DNA of 33,540 nucleotides from Desulfobulbaceae bacterium (GTDB taxonomy: Bacteria > Desulfobacterota > Desulfobulbia > Desulfobulbales > Desulfobulbaceae): contig JAOTSI010000004.1 in the NCBI GenBank assembly GCA_029865005.1, positions 1 through 33,540 on the forward strand. Reading direction: 5' to 3'. Positions 18,529 to 27,754 of this stretch are shown one piece after another. Positions within the stretch are counted from its first letter, which is position 1; each line of letters begins with the position of its first letter. The position numbers and the translations under genes are program-made. The notes beneath the pieces are model-generated. The model did no database searches. It saw nothing but the letters and a program-made list of their open reading frames with translations, and was not told the origin of the DNA.

Positions 18529-19783
18529 AATATTTGAAGCACAAAATATGGCAAGCGGCTTAAAAATGGTGAAAAAATCCCTCGGCCCTGACGCGCTTAT
18601 TCTCTCCACCCGAACCGTACGCAAAGGTCGACTAGGAATGTTAAGCCGACCGATTCTTGAAATCACCGCTGCTGTTGACAAACCATGGCAGGAGAAAGAA
18701 ACCACCCCCGCCCTGCGCACTTCCCTTTACCCACCCTCACCGCATAACGGAAATAATGTTCGCTATCCAAGTAACGAAATCGGAAACAACAATAACGGAA
18801 CAAACTATCTCCACAGCTCCTCACAATTCTCTTCAGAATCACAGGAAAACAACTTCAAACGCGAAATCGGAGAACTTCGCGACATCGTCATGGAACTAAG
18901 TAAAAAAATATCCATTCAGAATCACAACCATTCATCTATCATTTCACCAAAAACTAATACCGAAGAGCATCACTCAGGCTTTAGAGCCGGACACTCCATT
19001 GTACACTTCCTCATGAATCGAGGGGTAAACCAAGAAGCAGCTCGCACCATCGCTGACTTCGCCAGTCAAAAAATGGAAGACGGTGTCCCTATGGACCTCA
19101 ACGGCCTCAAAAACTTTCTCACAGGTGCCATTGCCGGTCTTTTTCAAATCAACACTCTTGAGCCAAGCAAACAGAGAACCCAAAAACGTATCGCGCTCAC
19201 TGGCCCTACAGGAGTCGGAAAAACCACCACAATAGCCAAAATAGCTGCAAACTATTTGGGTCGCTACGGCAACAACATCGCGCTCATAACCATTGACACT
19301 TACCGCATAGCAGCTGTAGAGCAGCTCAAAGTATATGGAGAAATAATGAACTTACCTGTTGAGGTGGTCATACGCCCAAAAGACCTTAATTATGCGTTGA
19401 AAAAACATCAAGATCGCGACTTAATACTGATTGATACTGCGGGTCGCAACCCCCGCAACAAAAAAGACCTCGACGAGCTAATCGATTTTCTTCAACCCAA
19501 ACTAGCTTTAGAAAACCACATGGTCCTCTCAGCAACCACAAGAGAAAGCGAGCTTAACGAATCAATCAACAAGTTCAGCTCCCTGCCCATAGACAACATC
19601 ATTTTTAGTAAAATCGATGAATGCAATTTACTTGGTACCATTCTCAACATGCAGATTAAAAATAATTTTTCTATTTCCTTTCTCACTAATGGGCAAAAGG
19701 TGCCGGAAGATCTGATCACACCGACTCCAGAAATAATCGCCAATCTCATCATCGATCAGCACGGGGCAGCTTACAATGGATAA
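18518..19783 (+). CDS. flhF: Flagellar SRP-type GTPase FlhF
   Basis: 421 aa; IALTGPTGVGKTTTIAKIAANY; ITIDTYRIAAVEQLKVYGEIMNLPVEVV; LILIDTAGRNPRN. Confidence 0.95.
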   Translation: MQVKIFEAQNMASGLKMVKKSLGPDALILSTRTVRKGRLGMLSRPILEITAAVDKPWQEKETTPALRTSLYPPSPHNGNNVRYPSNEIGNNNNGTNYLHSSSQFSSESQENNFKREIGELRDIVMELSKKISIQNHNHSSIISPKTNTEEHHSGFRAGHSIVHFLMNRGVNQEAARTIADFASQKMEDGVPMDLNGLKNFLTGAIAGLFQINTLEPSKQRTQKRIALTGPTGVGKTTTIAKIAANYLGRYGNNIALITIDTYRIAAVEQLKVYGEIMNLPVEVVIRPKDLNYALKKHQDRDLILIDTAGRNPRNKKDLDELIDFLQPKLALENHMVLSATTRESELNESINKFSSLPIDNIIFSKIDECNLLGTILNMQIKNNFSISFLTNGQKVPEDLITPTPEIIANLIIDQHGAAYNG

Positions 19784-20675
19784 TCAAGCCGTACTGTACA
19801 ACGATCAAGCCAACACCTTACGGACTATTAATACAAGAACAAGAGAAAAAGATGGTATTCAGAAAAGCAGTACAAGAGTTTTTTCAATCACTAGCGGTAA
19901 AGGCGGGGTGGGGAAAACATCTGTAGTGGCTAATTTAGCGGTACTACTAGCCAGGATGCATAGAAGAGTACTCATCCTTGATGCCGACCTTGGATTAGCC
20001 AATATCGATGTAGTATTCGGCTTAGCACCCCACCACAACCTCAACCACTTCTTCGCTGGCCACCTTGATCTCGAATCAATTTTAGTAGATGGACCAGAGG
20101 GAATCAAAATACTACCTGCTGGCTCCGGGGTCCAACGTTTCACCAGACTTGACCCCCACCAAAAATTACGCCTTCTCGACGCCCTTGACTCTATGAACAA
20201 TGAATTTGACGTCGTACTAATCGACACCGAGGCCGGGATTTCGGAAAACGTCACCTATTTTGTTACTGCTTCTCAAGAAATCCTGGTGGTAACAACCCCA
20301 GAGCCAACTGCTATTACAGATGCTTATGCCCTGATGAAACTGCTATCCACCCAATACCATGAAAAACAGTTCGGTCTGCTAGTTAACTTCATTAACAACG
20401 AGGAGGAAGCCCTAGATGTATTTCGAAAATTAACCATGGTCGCCAACAGATACCTCGACATTTCGATAGACTACCTCGGATCCATCCCATCAGACAAGCT
20501 AATGATTGACTCCATTAGAAAACAAAAAGTCATCGTAGAACTATTTCCCGGTGCCAGAAGCAGCGCAGCCTTTGAATCACTAGCCAGGACAATTATTCAG
20601 GAACCCCAACACATGGAGCCTAAAGGTTCTATTCAGTTCTTTTGGAAACGTTTAATGAACCTAAACAGCAAATAA
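19776..20675 (+). CDS. flhG: MinD/ParA-type flagellar number regulator FlhG (FleN)
   Basis: ITSGKGGVGKTSVVANLAVLLARMHRRVLILDADLGLANIDVVFGLAP; N-terminal DQANTLR motif. Confidence 0.94.
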   Translation: MDNQAVLYNDQANTLRTINTRTREKDGIQKSSTRVFSITSGKGGVGKTSVVANLAVLLARMHRRVLILDADLGLANIDVVFGLAPHHNLNHFFAGHLDLESILVDGPEGIKILPAGSGVQRFTRLDPHQKLRLLDALDSMNNEFDVVLIDTEAGISENVTYFVTASQEILVVTTPEPTAITDAYALMKLLSTQYHEKQFGLLVNFINNEEEALDVFRKLTMVANRYLDISIDYLGSIPSDKLMIDSIRKQKVIVELFPGARSSAAFESLARTIIQEPQHMEPKGSIQFFWKRLMNLNSK

Positions 20676-20723
20676 TACGCCAACTGAAAGATATCTTAAA
20701 AAAACAAAATACTTGTAAGCATT

Positions 20724-21473
20724 ATGATACATCACCATATGGCTCATATCAATCCACTTGACGATAGGTCCCAACTCATACGAACCCATATGTCTTTGGT
20801 TGAATTACTGGTTGAACGAATGATCTCCCAGGTCCCCTCATTCATGTCTCGTGACGACATGTTTAGCGCCGCTATGGAAGGCCTCATTGACGCGGCCAAT
20901 AAATTTGACGAATCTAAAGGAGCCAAATTTAAAACATTTGCAGAGTACCGTATTCGTGGAGCTATTTATGATGAGATGCGCAAACTTGACTGGTTCTCTC
21001 GATCTCTGCGTGAAAAACAGTCTCGTTTATCCAAAACCATGCTCAGCCTGGAAAGAAAACTTGGCCGCTCCCCCGATGATGAAGAGATGGCGCAAGCCAT
21101 GGAGATAGACTTAGACCAATACCACGCCCTGCTAGGAAAAGTAAGTCACTTGGGCTGCGTAAGCCTACATGAAACTCTGGATAACTCAGAAGGAGGTCGC
21201 AGTTTTTTGGATAACCTGGAAGACTGCAAATCCCCCACTCCACATGAGATCATCGAGTCCCATGAAATGACATATATCGTTGGCGATCTACTAGAAAAAC
21301 TTTCAGAAAAAGAGCGAATGGTCATTTCATTATACTACTATGAAGAGCTAACCCAGAAAGAAATTGCGGATATTTTATCTGTTTCAGAAGGACGCATTTC
21401 ACAGCTCCACAGCCAGGCACTCATAAAGCTCAAAGTAAAGTTTATGAAGCTTAATTTGGTAGAAGGGGTATAA
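20724..21473 (+). CDS. fliA: Flagellar sigma factor FliA (sigma-28)
   Basis: FDESKGAKFKTFAEYRIRGAIYDEMRKLDWFSRSLREK; ISLYYYEELTQKEIADILSVSEGRISQLHSQALIKLK. Confidence 0.95.
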   Translation: MIHHHMAHINPLDDRSQLIRTHMSLVELLVERMISQVPSFMSRDDMFSAAMEGLIDAANKFDESKGAKFKTFAEYRIRGAIYDEMRKLDWFSRSLREKQSRLSKTMLSLERKLGRSPDDEEMAQAMEIDLDQYHALLGKVSHLGCVSLHETLDNSEGGRSFLDNLEDCKSPTPHEIIESHEMTYIVGDLLEKLSEKERMVISLYYYEELTQKEIADILSVSEGRISQLHSQALIKLKVKFMKLNLVEGV

Positions 21474-21500
21474 ATTTTGTACAAAATATACTAATAAACC

Positions 21501-21926
21501 ATGGCACTACCCACTTATCCACTTACTATATGGACCTTCATCATAAGCGCAACCCTTCTCTGCACCTTGACCTTTTTCTGTGCCTACTGGTATCTTCAAA
21601 ACAAAAAAAAAGAAAATACCATACTGGAATTACAGCGGGAACTGCAAATAGTACAACATAAAATTACCATACTGAATCGTGAGGGCAAAAAGAAAGAAAA
21701 GTTTATCCAATCCCTCTCCGAGGCCGAAGTGACCAATCGTTTTCAAGCACTCCGTTCACCACGCAACGCAGGCTTTATCCCCGGCCCTCCAGAAAGATAT
21801 CGCTACCTAAGTGCCATGATCAAGGCAGGAATTCCAGTCCAGGACATCGCCGATATCCTAGACATCCCACCTATGGAAATCGATCAACTCATTACCTTGG
21901 CTAAAATAGCCGGGAACAACAAATAA
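21501..21926 (+). CDS. Membrane-anchored DUF2802-like protein
   Basis: 141 aa, N-terminal TM, coiled coil, helix-turn-helix-like end RYLSAMIKAGIPVQDIADILDIPPMEIDQLITLAKIA; immediately after fliA. Confidence 0.65.
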   Translation: MALPTYPLTIWTFIISATLLCTLTFFCAYWYLQNKKKENTILELQRELQIVQHKITILNREGKKKEKFIQSLSEAEVTNRFQALRSPRNAGFIPGPPERYRYLSAMIKAGIPVQDIADILDIPPMEIDQLITLAKIAGNNK

Positions 21927-22038
21927 CCGTTTTATTCAAAAAAATTATCTTATTCTTTAATACATCAACCTTATAACTCAAAACAAAAAATAATGTAAAA
22001 CAAACCTCTAGAAATCAACCTACCCAATATATTTCGCG

Positions 22039-22096
22039 TTGCATCAAATCAGCGCGGCTAGACATACAGCGCATAAGTAGCTGATTTAATACGCAA
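22039..22096. repeat. Imperfect palindrome (family C)
   Basis: Arms TTGCATCAAATCAGC (22039-22053) and GCTGATTTAATACGCAA (22080-22096). Confidence 0.5.
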
Positions 22097-22145
22097 GAGT
22101 TACATATAAATTATAGTTACTAAAAATTATTTCAAGCCAAAAGAC

Positions 22146-22270
22146 TCATTTATTTGAATAATTTTCAAATATCTCGATCATATCTTTTTCTTTTTTCTTA
22201 AAGACGTTGAGTACTTCAGGGTCAAAACAGTCCGGCGAGGTTCTATCATCGCCTTTGGTTATTATTGATT
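22146..22270 (-). pseudogene. Truncated C-terminal fragment resembling an HD-GYP domain protein
   Basis: Minus-strand reading ...SIITKGDDRTSPDCFDPEVLNVFKKKEKDMIEIFENYSNK*; preceded in frame by a stop, no start or catalytic domain; 'FDPEVLxVF' is typical of HD-GYP C-termini. Confidence 0.5.
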
Positions 22271-22633
22271 GTCAGGATGTACGATAACAATGATAGTAAA
22301 ACATAATATCATTCTAGATACAAATTATGTTTTATACAAATTAATTGTATAATATATCCTTTTCACTACAGAACAACAATCGTGTTAGAAAAATACTGAT
22401 TTATATAACTGGCAAGCCTTTCAGGCATAGAAAACTGGAAGTAATTAACAGGTAGGGATGAAGAGAATATTAATACAAAATAACAATAACAAGAAATTAA
22501 CCAAAAACGGATTGAACAATACTAATAATTTACTTTAAACGCCTATGTCTCATTCAATTTACCCGGTTATTAAAGTCGATTCCACTGGAAAAACGAGCAA
22601 CAAGAAAAACTACCTTTTATCCAATATAAATAC

Positions 22634-22745
22634 GTAAGCATTAACAAGCACCACGTCTGCGCGCGATCAGGCCGAATTCACGTGGGATTAATATAACTCA
22701 CCGACCTGCTTGCACACATCCTAAGAAGCACTGGTAAACAATTAC
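22634..22745. repeat. Family B palindromic element, copy 1
   Basis: GTAAGCATTAACAAGCACCACGTCTGCGCGCGATCAGGCCGAATTCACGTGGGATTAATATAACTCACCGACCTG...AGCACTGGTAAACAATTAC aligns along its length with the reverse complement of 25748-25857. Confidence 0.75.
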
Positions 22746-22837
22746 TAATATACTTATTAGTGCTAAGTTTATTACTCATATATATTATGTACCGATGTTT
22801 TTATAGCACCTTAATTATATATATTTTTTGTACAAAA

Positions 22838-25432
22838 CTAATCAATTGCCTTACCTAGCACTTCTCTTATCATATTCACCAGACTGGTTGGACGAACTGG
22901 TTTTTGAATAAACAACAAACCTTCTTCCAATAACCCTTTGCTCGTTATCAAATCTTGTGAATAACCGGACATAAAAATTACCTTCATCAGTGGATAACTT
23001 CGAACCAGAATGTCCGCTAACCGCTTACCATTCATTCCTTTCATTATGACATCGGTAAGAAGAAGATCAATATGTATTCCACCGGAAGAATACAGCTCCA
23101 AAGCTTCCTCGCCACTTGAAGCTTTAAGCACCGTATATCCAAGAGGCTCTAAAGTATCCGCTACCATACCCAAGATAGAAATCTCATCATCTACTAAAAG
23201 TATAGTCTCATTCCCTCGGATATAAGTCATTGGTTCACGAGTGGCAATTTGCCCGGCCTCCTCATCAACAACTGGAAGATATATTTCAAACCTAGCCCCC
23301 CTTTCCAGCACGCTATCCACATAAATATAACCATCGTGTTGCTTAACGATACCATACACGGTTGACAATCCAAGCCCTGTACCGTGATCTTTAGTGGTAT
23401 AAAAGGGCTCAAATAACTTTCCTAGCACATCACTACTCATCCCTTTCCCATTGTCAGTTATAGATATGAGAATATATGATCCGGCTACAACCTCCTTATG
23501 ATTGATATCGCCCTCATCATCAATCACAACATTGGCTGTTTTAATATACAAAGCCCCACCTTCTCTTCTACCAATAGAGTCTTTAGCGTTAACCACCAAA
23601 TTAACGATAACCTGATCCATTTGAACAGGATCAGCTCGAACACTCCACAGGTTTTCTTCTAGACCTAACTGTAACTGAATATTATCTCCAATGGTCCTGG
23701 ATAGCATTCCCGACATCCTCTCCACTATCTCATTAAAATTAACAACCTTTACCTCAAGAAGCTGTTTCCTACTAAAGGCGAGTAATTGCCTAGTAAGGGC
23801 TGCAGCTTTTTCACCAGCAGTCAAAATAGCATCCGCATCATTTCGAACACTGTCACCTTTAGGAAACTGCATGGTCAACATCTCGCTATAACCGATAATA
23901 ATGGAAAGAAGATTGTTAAAATCATGAGCCACGCCACCGGCCAAACTCCCGATGGCCTCAAGCTTTTGAGCCTGCCTAAGTTGCTCTTCGAGATTTTTCC
24001 TCTCTGTGATATCAATATTATATTCTATAATTTGAACAAGGTTTCTCTCTTTATCATAAATAGGATAGGCGTACACCTCAAACTGCATTTTCTCGCCATC
24101 ATCACCTTTATGCATATGCTCAAATACTACTGGCTTACCTGCCTTTTTTATTTCCTCTATAGCACAGGGACAATTCTCGGAATCACAAGGTTTGTCCGAC
24201 CCGTGGGTCAACTGATAACAGGTCTCACCTTTCGACAAATCACCAAACCGGGCAGCTGTATTGGCAAGTTCTACCGTATAATCTTTAACATTTACAACAT
24301 AGAAAGGATGACTCAATGACTCAATAACATTTCGAACAAAATCCTTTTCCGTTTCCAGGTCTTTGATAGTATGCACAAGACGGTGAATCATGTGATTAAA
24401 TGCTTTAGCAAGGTAACCGAATTCATTTTCACCATAAATATCGGCTCGCTTACTATAGTTACCTTTTCCAATTTCCTGAGCAGTTAAAGTTAGATTCTCT
24501 ACCGGTTCCACAAGCCAACGCACAAGAACCAAACCAAACAAAAATGTTCCCCCGACACACAACAAAATAAAAAGTATATTTACAAGCAATCCACTTGTAA
24601 CATGCTCAAAAGCCTCTTCAACCGGAAGCTCGATAACAAAATAGAGTAATCGACTTCCTATATTAATATTATCAGTCGCCACCACGGACCAATCCCCCTC
24701 AAGCCCTTTCAGTATCCCTGCCTGCTGGGGTATTTCATAGTAGGTATTCTTCAACACAACCGAAGAACTAGGATGTGCCACAACCCTACCATGACGATCC
24801 AACACATATGCGACACCCGTATCGCCAACCCGCATATCAGCCACTACATTCCAAATAAATTTCAAGCTCAACTCTACAACTACCACACCATAACTAGCAG
24901 CACTTCTAACATCCTTAACCGGCACTGAAAGTTTCAGCAGAGGTTCACCTGTAATACCGTCAAAATAGACAGAACCAAAATATGTTTCACCTTTACGAAT
25001 TGGATATATAAATTCCGGTGAGTCAGCTCTAGATACTAGATCCTCTTGACCAACATAGCGAATTCGAGAAACTCTTACCTTTTCCATCCCTGAGTTATCG
25101 ATATAAGATATTTCTTTAAAAACGTTACGATAAACGCCGGTCCCCGTCAAAACCAACCAATTGGAAAGAAATAATTTCTGCTCCTCATATGACATATCAG
25201 GAATATAATTGATTCTTAATATAGTATTAATTTTATTTTCTTGTTCTTGAAAATAATTATATATATTTTGAGAAGCTTGGTTGGCTAACTCTTGCTGAAA
25301 AGAAATAATTTCTTTTTTGTGAACATTGAAACCTTGCCATGGAAGAATAATACTCTGTAAAAAAATTGGAAAAAATACCAAACAAACAATCGTGGCAACT
25401 AGCCGATTTCTTAAACTATAATTCATTATCAC
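22838..25432 (-). CDS. Membrane-bound hybrid sensor histidine kinase (Cache-like sensor, HAMP, PAS, HisKA, HATPase, REC)
   Basis: Two TMs; HAMP-like VRWLVEPVENLTLTAQEIGKGNYSKRADIYGENEFGYLAKAFN; PAS; GGVAHDFNNLLSIIIGYSEML; ITDNGKGMSSDVLGKLFEPFYTTKDHGTGLGLSTVYGIVKQHDG; C-terminal receiver ETILLVDDEISIL...LLLTDVIMKGMNG...IQKPV. Confidence 0.93.
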   Translation of the reverse strand: MIMNYSLRNRLVATIVCLVFFPIFLQSIILPWQGFNVHKKEIISFQQELANQASQNIYNYFQEQENKINTILRINYIPDMSYEEQKLFLSNWLVLTGTGVYRNVFKEISYIDNSGMEKVRVSRIRYVGQEDLVSRADSPEFIYPIRKGETYFGSVYFDGITGEPLLKLSVPVKDVRSAASYGVVVVELSLKFIWNVVADMRVGDTGVAYVLDRHGRVVAHPSSSVVLKNTYYEIPQQAGILKGLEGDWSVVATDNINIGSRLLYFVIELPVEEAFEHVTSGLLVNILFILLCVGGTFLFGLVLVRWLVEPVENLTLTAQEIGKGNYSKRADIYGENEFGYLAKAFNHMIHRLVHTIKDLETEKDFVRNVIESLSHPFYVVNVKDYTVELANTAARFGDLSKGETCYQLTHGSDKPCDSENCPCAIEEIKKAGKPVVFEHMHKGDDGEKMQFEVYAYPIYDKERNLVQIIEYNIDITERKNLEEQLRQAQKLEAIGSLAGGVAHDFNNLLSIIIGYSEMLTMQFPKGDSVRNDADAILTAGEKAAALTRQLLAFSRKQLLEVKVVNFNEIVERMSGMLSRTIGDNIQLQLGLEENLWSVRADPVQMDQVIVNLVVNAKDSIGRREGGALYIKTANVVIDDEGDINHKEVVAGSYILISITDNGKGMSSDVLGKLFEPFYTTKDHGTGLGLSTVYGIVKQHDGYIYVDSVLERGARFEIYLPVVDEEAGQIATREPMTYIRGNETILLVDDEISILGMVADTLEPLGYTVLKASSGEEALELYSSGGIHIDLLLTDVIMKGMNGKRLADILVRSYPLMKVIFMSGYSQDLITSKGLLEEGLLFIQKPVRPTSLVNMIREVLGKAID

Positions 25433-25442
25433 TCATTCAAAC

Positions 25443-25605
25443 TTAAGGTCACGGAAAAATTCAATATCCCAAATTTGCATATTGCCCTTAATCATCTTCA
25501 AAATATGACGAAAGGCACACAGTTATGCGATATAGCTATAGCCTCAACGATAAAAACGGCTAAAAAGACAAATAAATCAGCAGTAAGCTGCGAAACGAAA
25601 TAGTA
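25443..25605. repeat. Family A element, degenerate copy (copy 5)
   Basis: TTAA|GGTCACGGAAAAATTCAATATCCCAAATTTGC left end and AACGGCTAAAAAGACAA internal segment match copy 1; right boundary uncertain. Confidence 0.55.
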
Positions 25606-25747
25606 AAAATATTTTTTTCCCAAACCCCATTTATTATCCTAATCACCAGGTTAACTTACCTTAAACCATGTAAAAATAGATATGGTTCTATACAAGATTC
25701 GAATCTGCTCACCGGGTGGAAAAGAAAAGTTCTATTACATCGGCGTG

Positions 25748-25857
25748 GTAAGCGTTCACCAGTGCTGCGGATATGGCTGATCAGGTCTGTGAGCTATAGT
25801 TATTCCTATGTGAATCCGGCCTAATCTAGCGCAGACGTGGTATTGGTGAACACCTAC
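25748..25857. repeat. Family B palindromic element, copy 2 (inverted relative to copy 1)
   Basis: Ends GTAAGCGTTCACC and GGTGAACACCTAC are inverted repeats; the interior is the reverse complement of 22634-22745 with scattered differences. Confidence 0.8.
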
Positions 25858-25898
25858 CGAGATTAAACATAATCAGATCACAATACCTAACCCATAAA

Positions 25899-26888
25899 TC
25901 ATCTAACTACAAAATCTGCCCGAAGAAGAACCTCTTTAGGAATTACTACTCCAGCCTGATTGGCGGTCTTCAAGTTTACCCCAAGAAAAAATTCACCAAC
26001 CTCTGCTGGCGTATTCGCCGCAGACTTTCCCTGCAACAAGCGATTAGCCAAACGACTCGCCTGCCCACCCCCTTGATAACCAGTACTACCAAAAGTAACC
26101 ATAACCCCTTTTTCATAAAGGGTAGAACCTGAACCAGTAGGGATTCCAGCATCAATAGAAGCATCAACTATTTTCTGCACATTTGAAAATATCAAAATAG
26201 AATGAAGAATAAATATTGCGTCAACATCATCAGGAAGTGTGGCCAAAGCTTGTTCCAAATCAGCTTCTGAACTCACCTCTCTCACATGTAATTGAATACC
26301 TAACCGATGGGTTATAGTCTTTAGGTCATCAAGACTTTGCCTTGCAGCTTTAGTATCATATTTTATAGGCACATATATATTTTTAATATGAGGATCAATA
26401 ACCAAAAGCCACTCCACCGCTTTAGCCAAACTTCCCCGTAGCTGAATACCAGTGAGATTGCCTGAAGGATGAACAAGACTTTTAATCAATCCTGAACTAA
26501 CAGGATCATGTACAGTGAAAACAATAGGGATACCGTTCGGCGCTGTCGCATCTTTAGCTTTTTTGGTTGCAGGGGTTGTAACAGAAAAAATCAAATCAAC
26601 TTTAGATTCTATCATTGAAGCCAGCGATTCTTCCACACCATCTACTGTTTCGTGTCTGATATATATAACGTTATCTTTTTCGATATAGCCATTATCTTCC
26701 ATACCCTTTACAAAACCACTTGTGGTACTCTTCATCCCTGGATTAGGATTCACTATTCCTACAACATATTTTTTTTCAATATTACTGTTGAAAATATAGT
26801 AATTCACCCCGAAGATAATCATCATTAACGTTAAAATAACTAATGAAAGATATTCCCATCTTCCAGGTGCCCTACACCAAGATTTCAT
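25899..26888 (-). CDS. ABC_sub_bind (PF04392-like) periplasmic substrate-binding protein with N-terminal membrane anchor
   Basis: VGIVNPNPGMKSTTSGFVKGMEDNGYIEKDNVIYIRHETVDG...SVTTPATKKAKDATAPNGIPIVFTVHDPVSSGLIKSLVHPSGNLTGI...; no permease or ATPase gene alongside. Confidence 0.85.
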   Translation of the reverse strand: MKSWCRAPGRWEYLSLVILTLMMIIFGVNYYIFNSNIEKKYVVGIVNPNPGMKSTTSGFVKGMEDNGYIEKDNVIYIRHETVDGVEESLASMIESKVDLIFSVTTPATKKAKDATAPNGIPIVFTVHDPVSSGLIKSLVHPSGNLTGIQLRGSLAKAVEWLLVIDPHIKNIYVPIKYDTKAARQSLDDLKTITHRLGIQLHVREVSSEADLEQALATLPDDVDAIFILHSILIFSNVQKIVDASIDAGIPTGSGSTLYEKGVMVTFGSTGYQGGGQASRLANRLLQGKSAANTPAEVGEFFLGVNLKTANQAGVVIPKEVLLRADFVVR

Positions 26889-27556
26889 AACCAGTCTCCC
26901 AACAACACTGACAAATTAACAATATTTAATAATGAATTTAAGATCCAAAAAACGCTTTATAAGAAAAAATACGCAATCCTTTGACTACTAATACAATTAT
27001 TATTATCTCCCTCCCTAATTATTGCAAACACATCACATAAACTACCAAAACGAAATTCAATAGCAAACGACGCTAGACGGAAGATAATAATAAGCATATC
27101 AAAAAATAACCCCATAACCACAAACAACCAAACATAGGACAACATAGCCCTAATAACAGTTGCGCTGGAAAGAAAACAGGACATTATACATTAATTACTT
27201 ATACCAAAAGGTAGTATCTTTAGTAAATACTTTTACAATTAAAGAAGAATTAATACCCTACCGCACCATAACCACAAGCTTATTTAGACTCTCAACTAAT
27301 TATAAAATTATCTACACACAGTTTAAGAATATTAAGTCAAAACACTTTTGTTACATTTTCGTATTCATAACGAAAATAATATTCACTCCTATTCAATTAC
27401 AATATAAGCAGGGAAAAACAATACAATATAGCACAGTTACGCCAAACATAAGTGAAACAAATAAGCGATGAAATGAAATGAAGTCTGGGGAGGGAAAGGG
27501 AATTTTTACAATATCTAATAGATACTAACAAAAACAAGCTATTTTAGACTATAATA

Positions 27557-27684
27557 GGTGCGAAAAATAATATATATCACAAATTCGCTCCAAATTTTCA
27601 GTTATCTTCAAGGAAAGGCGTCAGACGCGTAGCAGGTAAACGCAAACTCCGAAATAGGATAATTTATTTTTCCAGAGGCCCTAA
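27557..27684. repeat. Family A element, short copy (copy 6, element 27557-27680)
   Basis: GGTGCGAAAAATAATATATATCACAAATTCG ... AGGATAATTTATTTTTCCAGAGGCC|CTAA; terminal segments match copies 1 and 3, with a different, shorter interior. Confidence 0.7.
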
Positions 27685-27693
27685 AAAATAAAC

Positions 27694-27731
27694 AAAAAAA
27701 AAGGCACCGGTACATGACCGACGCCTTTTTT
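27694..27731 (-). terminator. Bidirectional terminator hairpin after the beta-helix operon
   Basis: AAAAAAAAAGGC-ACCGGT-ACATG-ACCGAC-GCCTTTTTT, GC-rich stem flanked by A and T tracts; 24 bp beyond the 27755 stop. Confidence 0.85.
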
Positions 27732-27754
27732 CATTCTCTATAAAAGAATATTAA

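Noticed and set aside
22331-22353. TATACAAATTAATTGTATA palindrome
   Set aside because: Short AT-only inverted repeat in an AT-rich intergenic region; expected by chance and not linked to a gene start.
22626-22753. 8 bp target duplication around family B copy 1 (ATAAATAC / TAATATAC)
   Set aside because: Only partial match in AT-rich sequence; copy 2 flanks do not match at all, so no duplication can be claimed.
23786-24319. 177-aa + strand ORF opposite the histidine kinase
   Set aside because: Lies fully within the kinase gene on the opposite strand; translation looks like a shadow frame.
27160-27471. 103-aa + strand ORF upstream of the binding-protein gene
   Set aside because: Very AT-rich, Ile/Tyr/Asn/Lys-biased composition, no motif, no clear RBS; not supportable as a gene.
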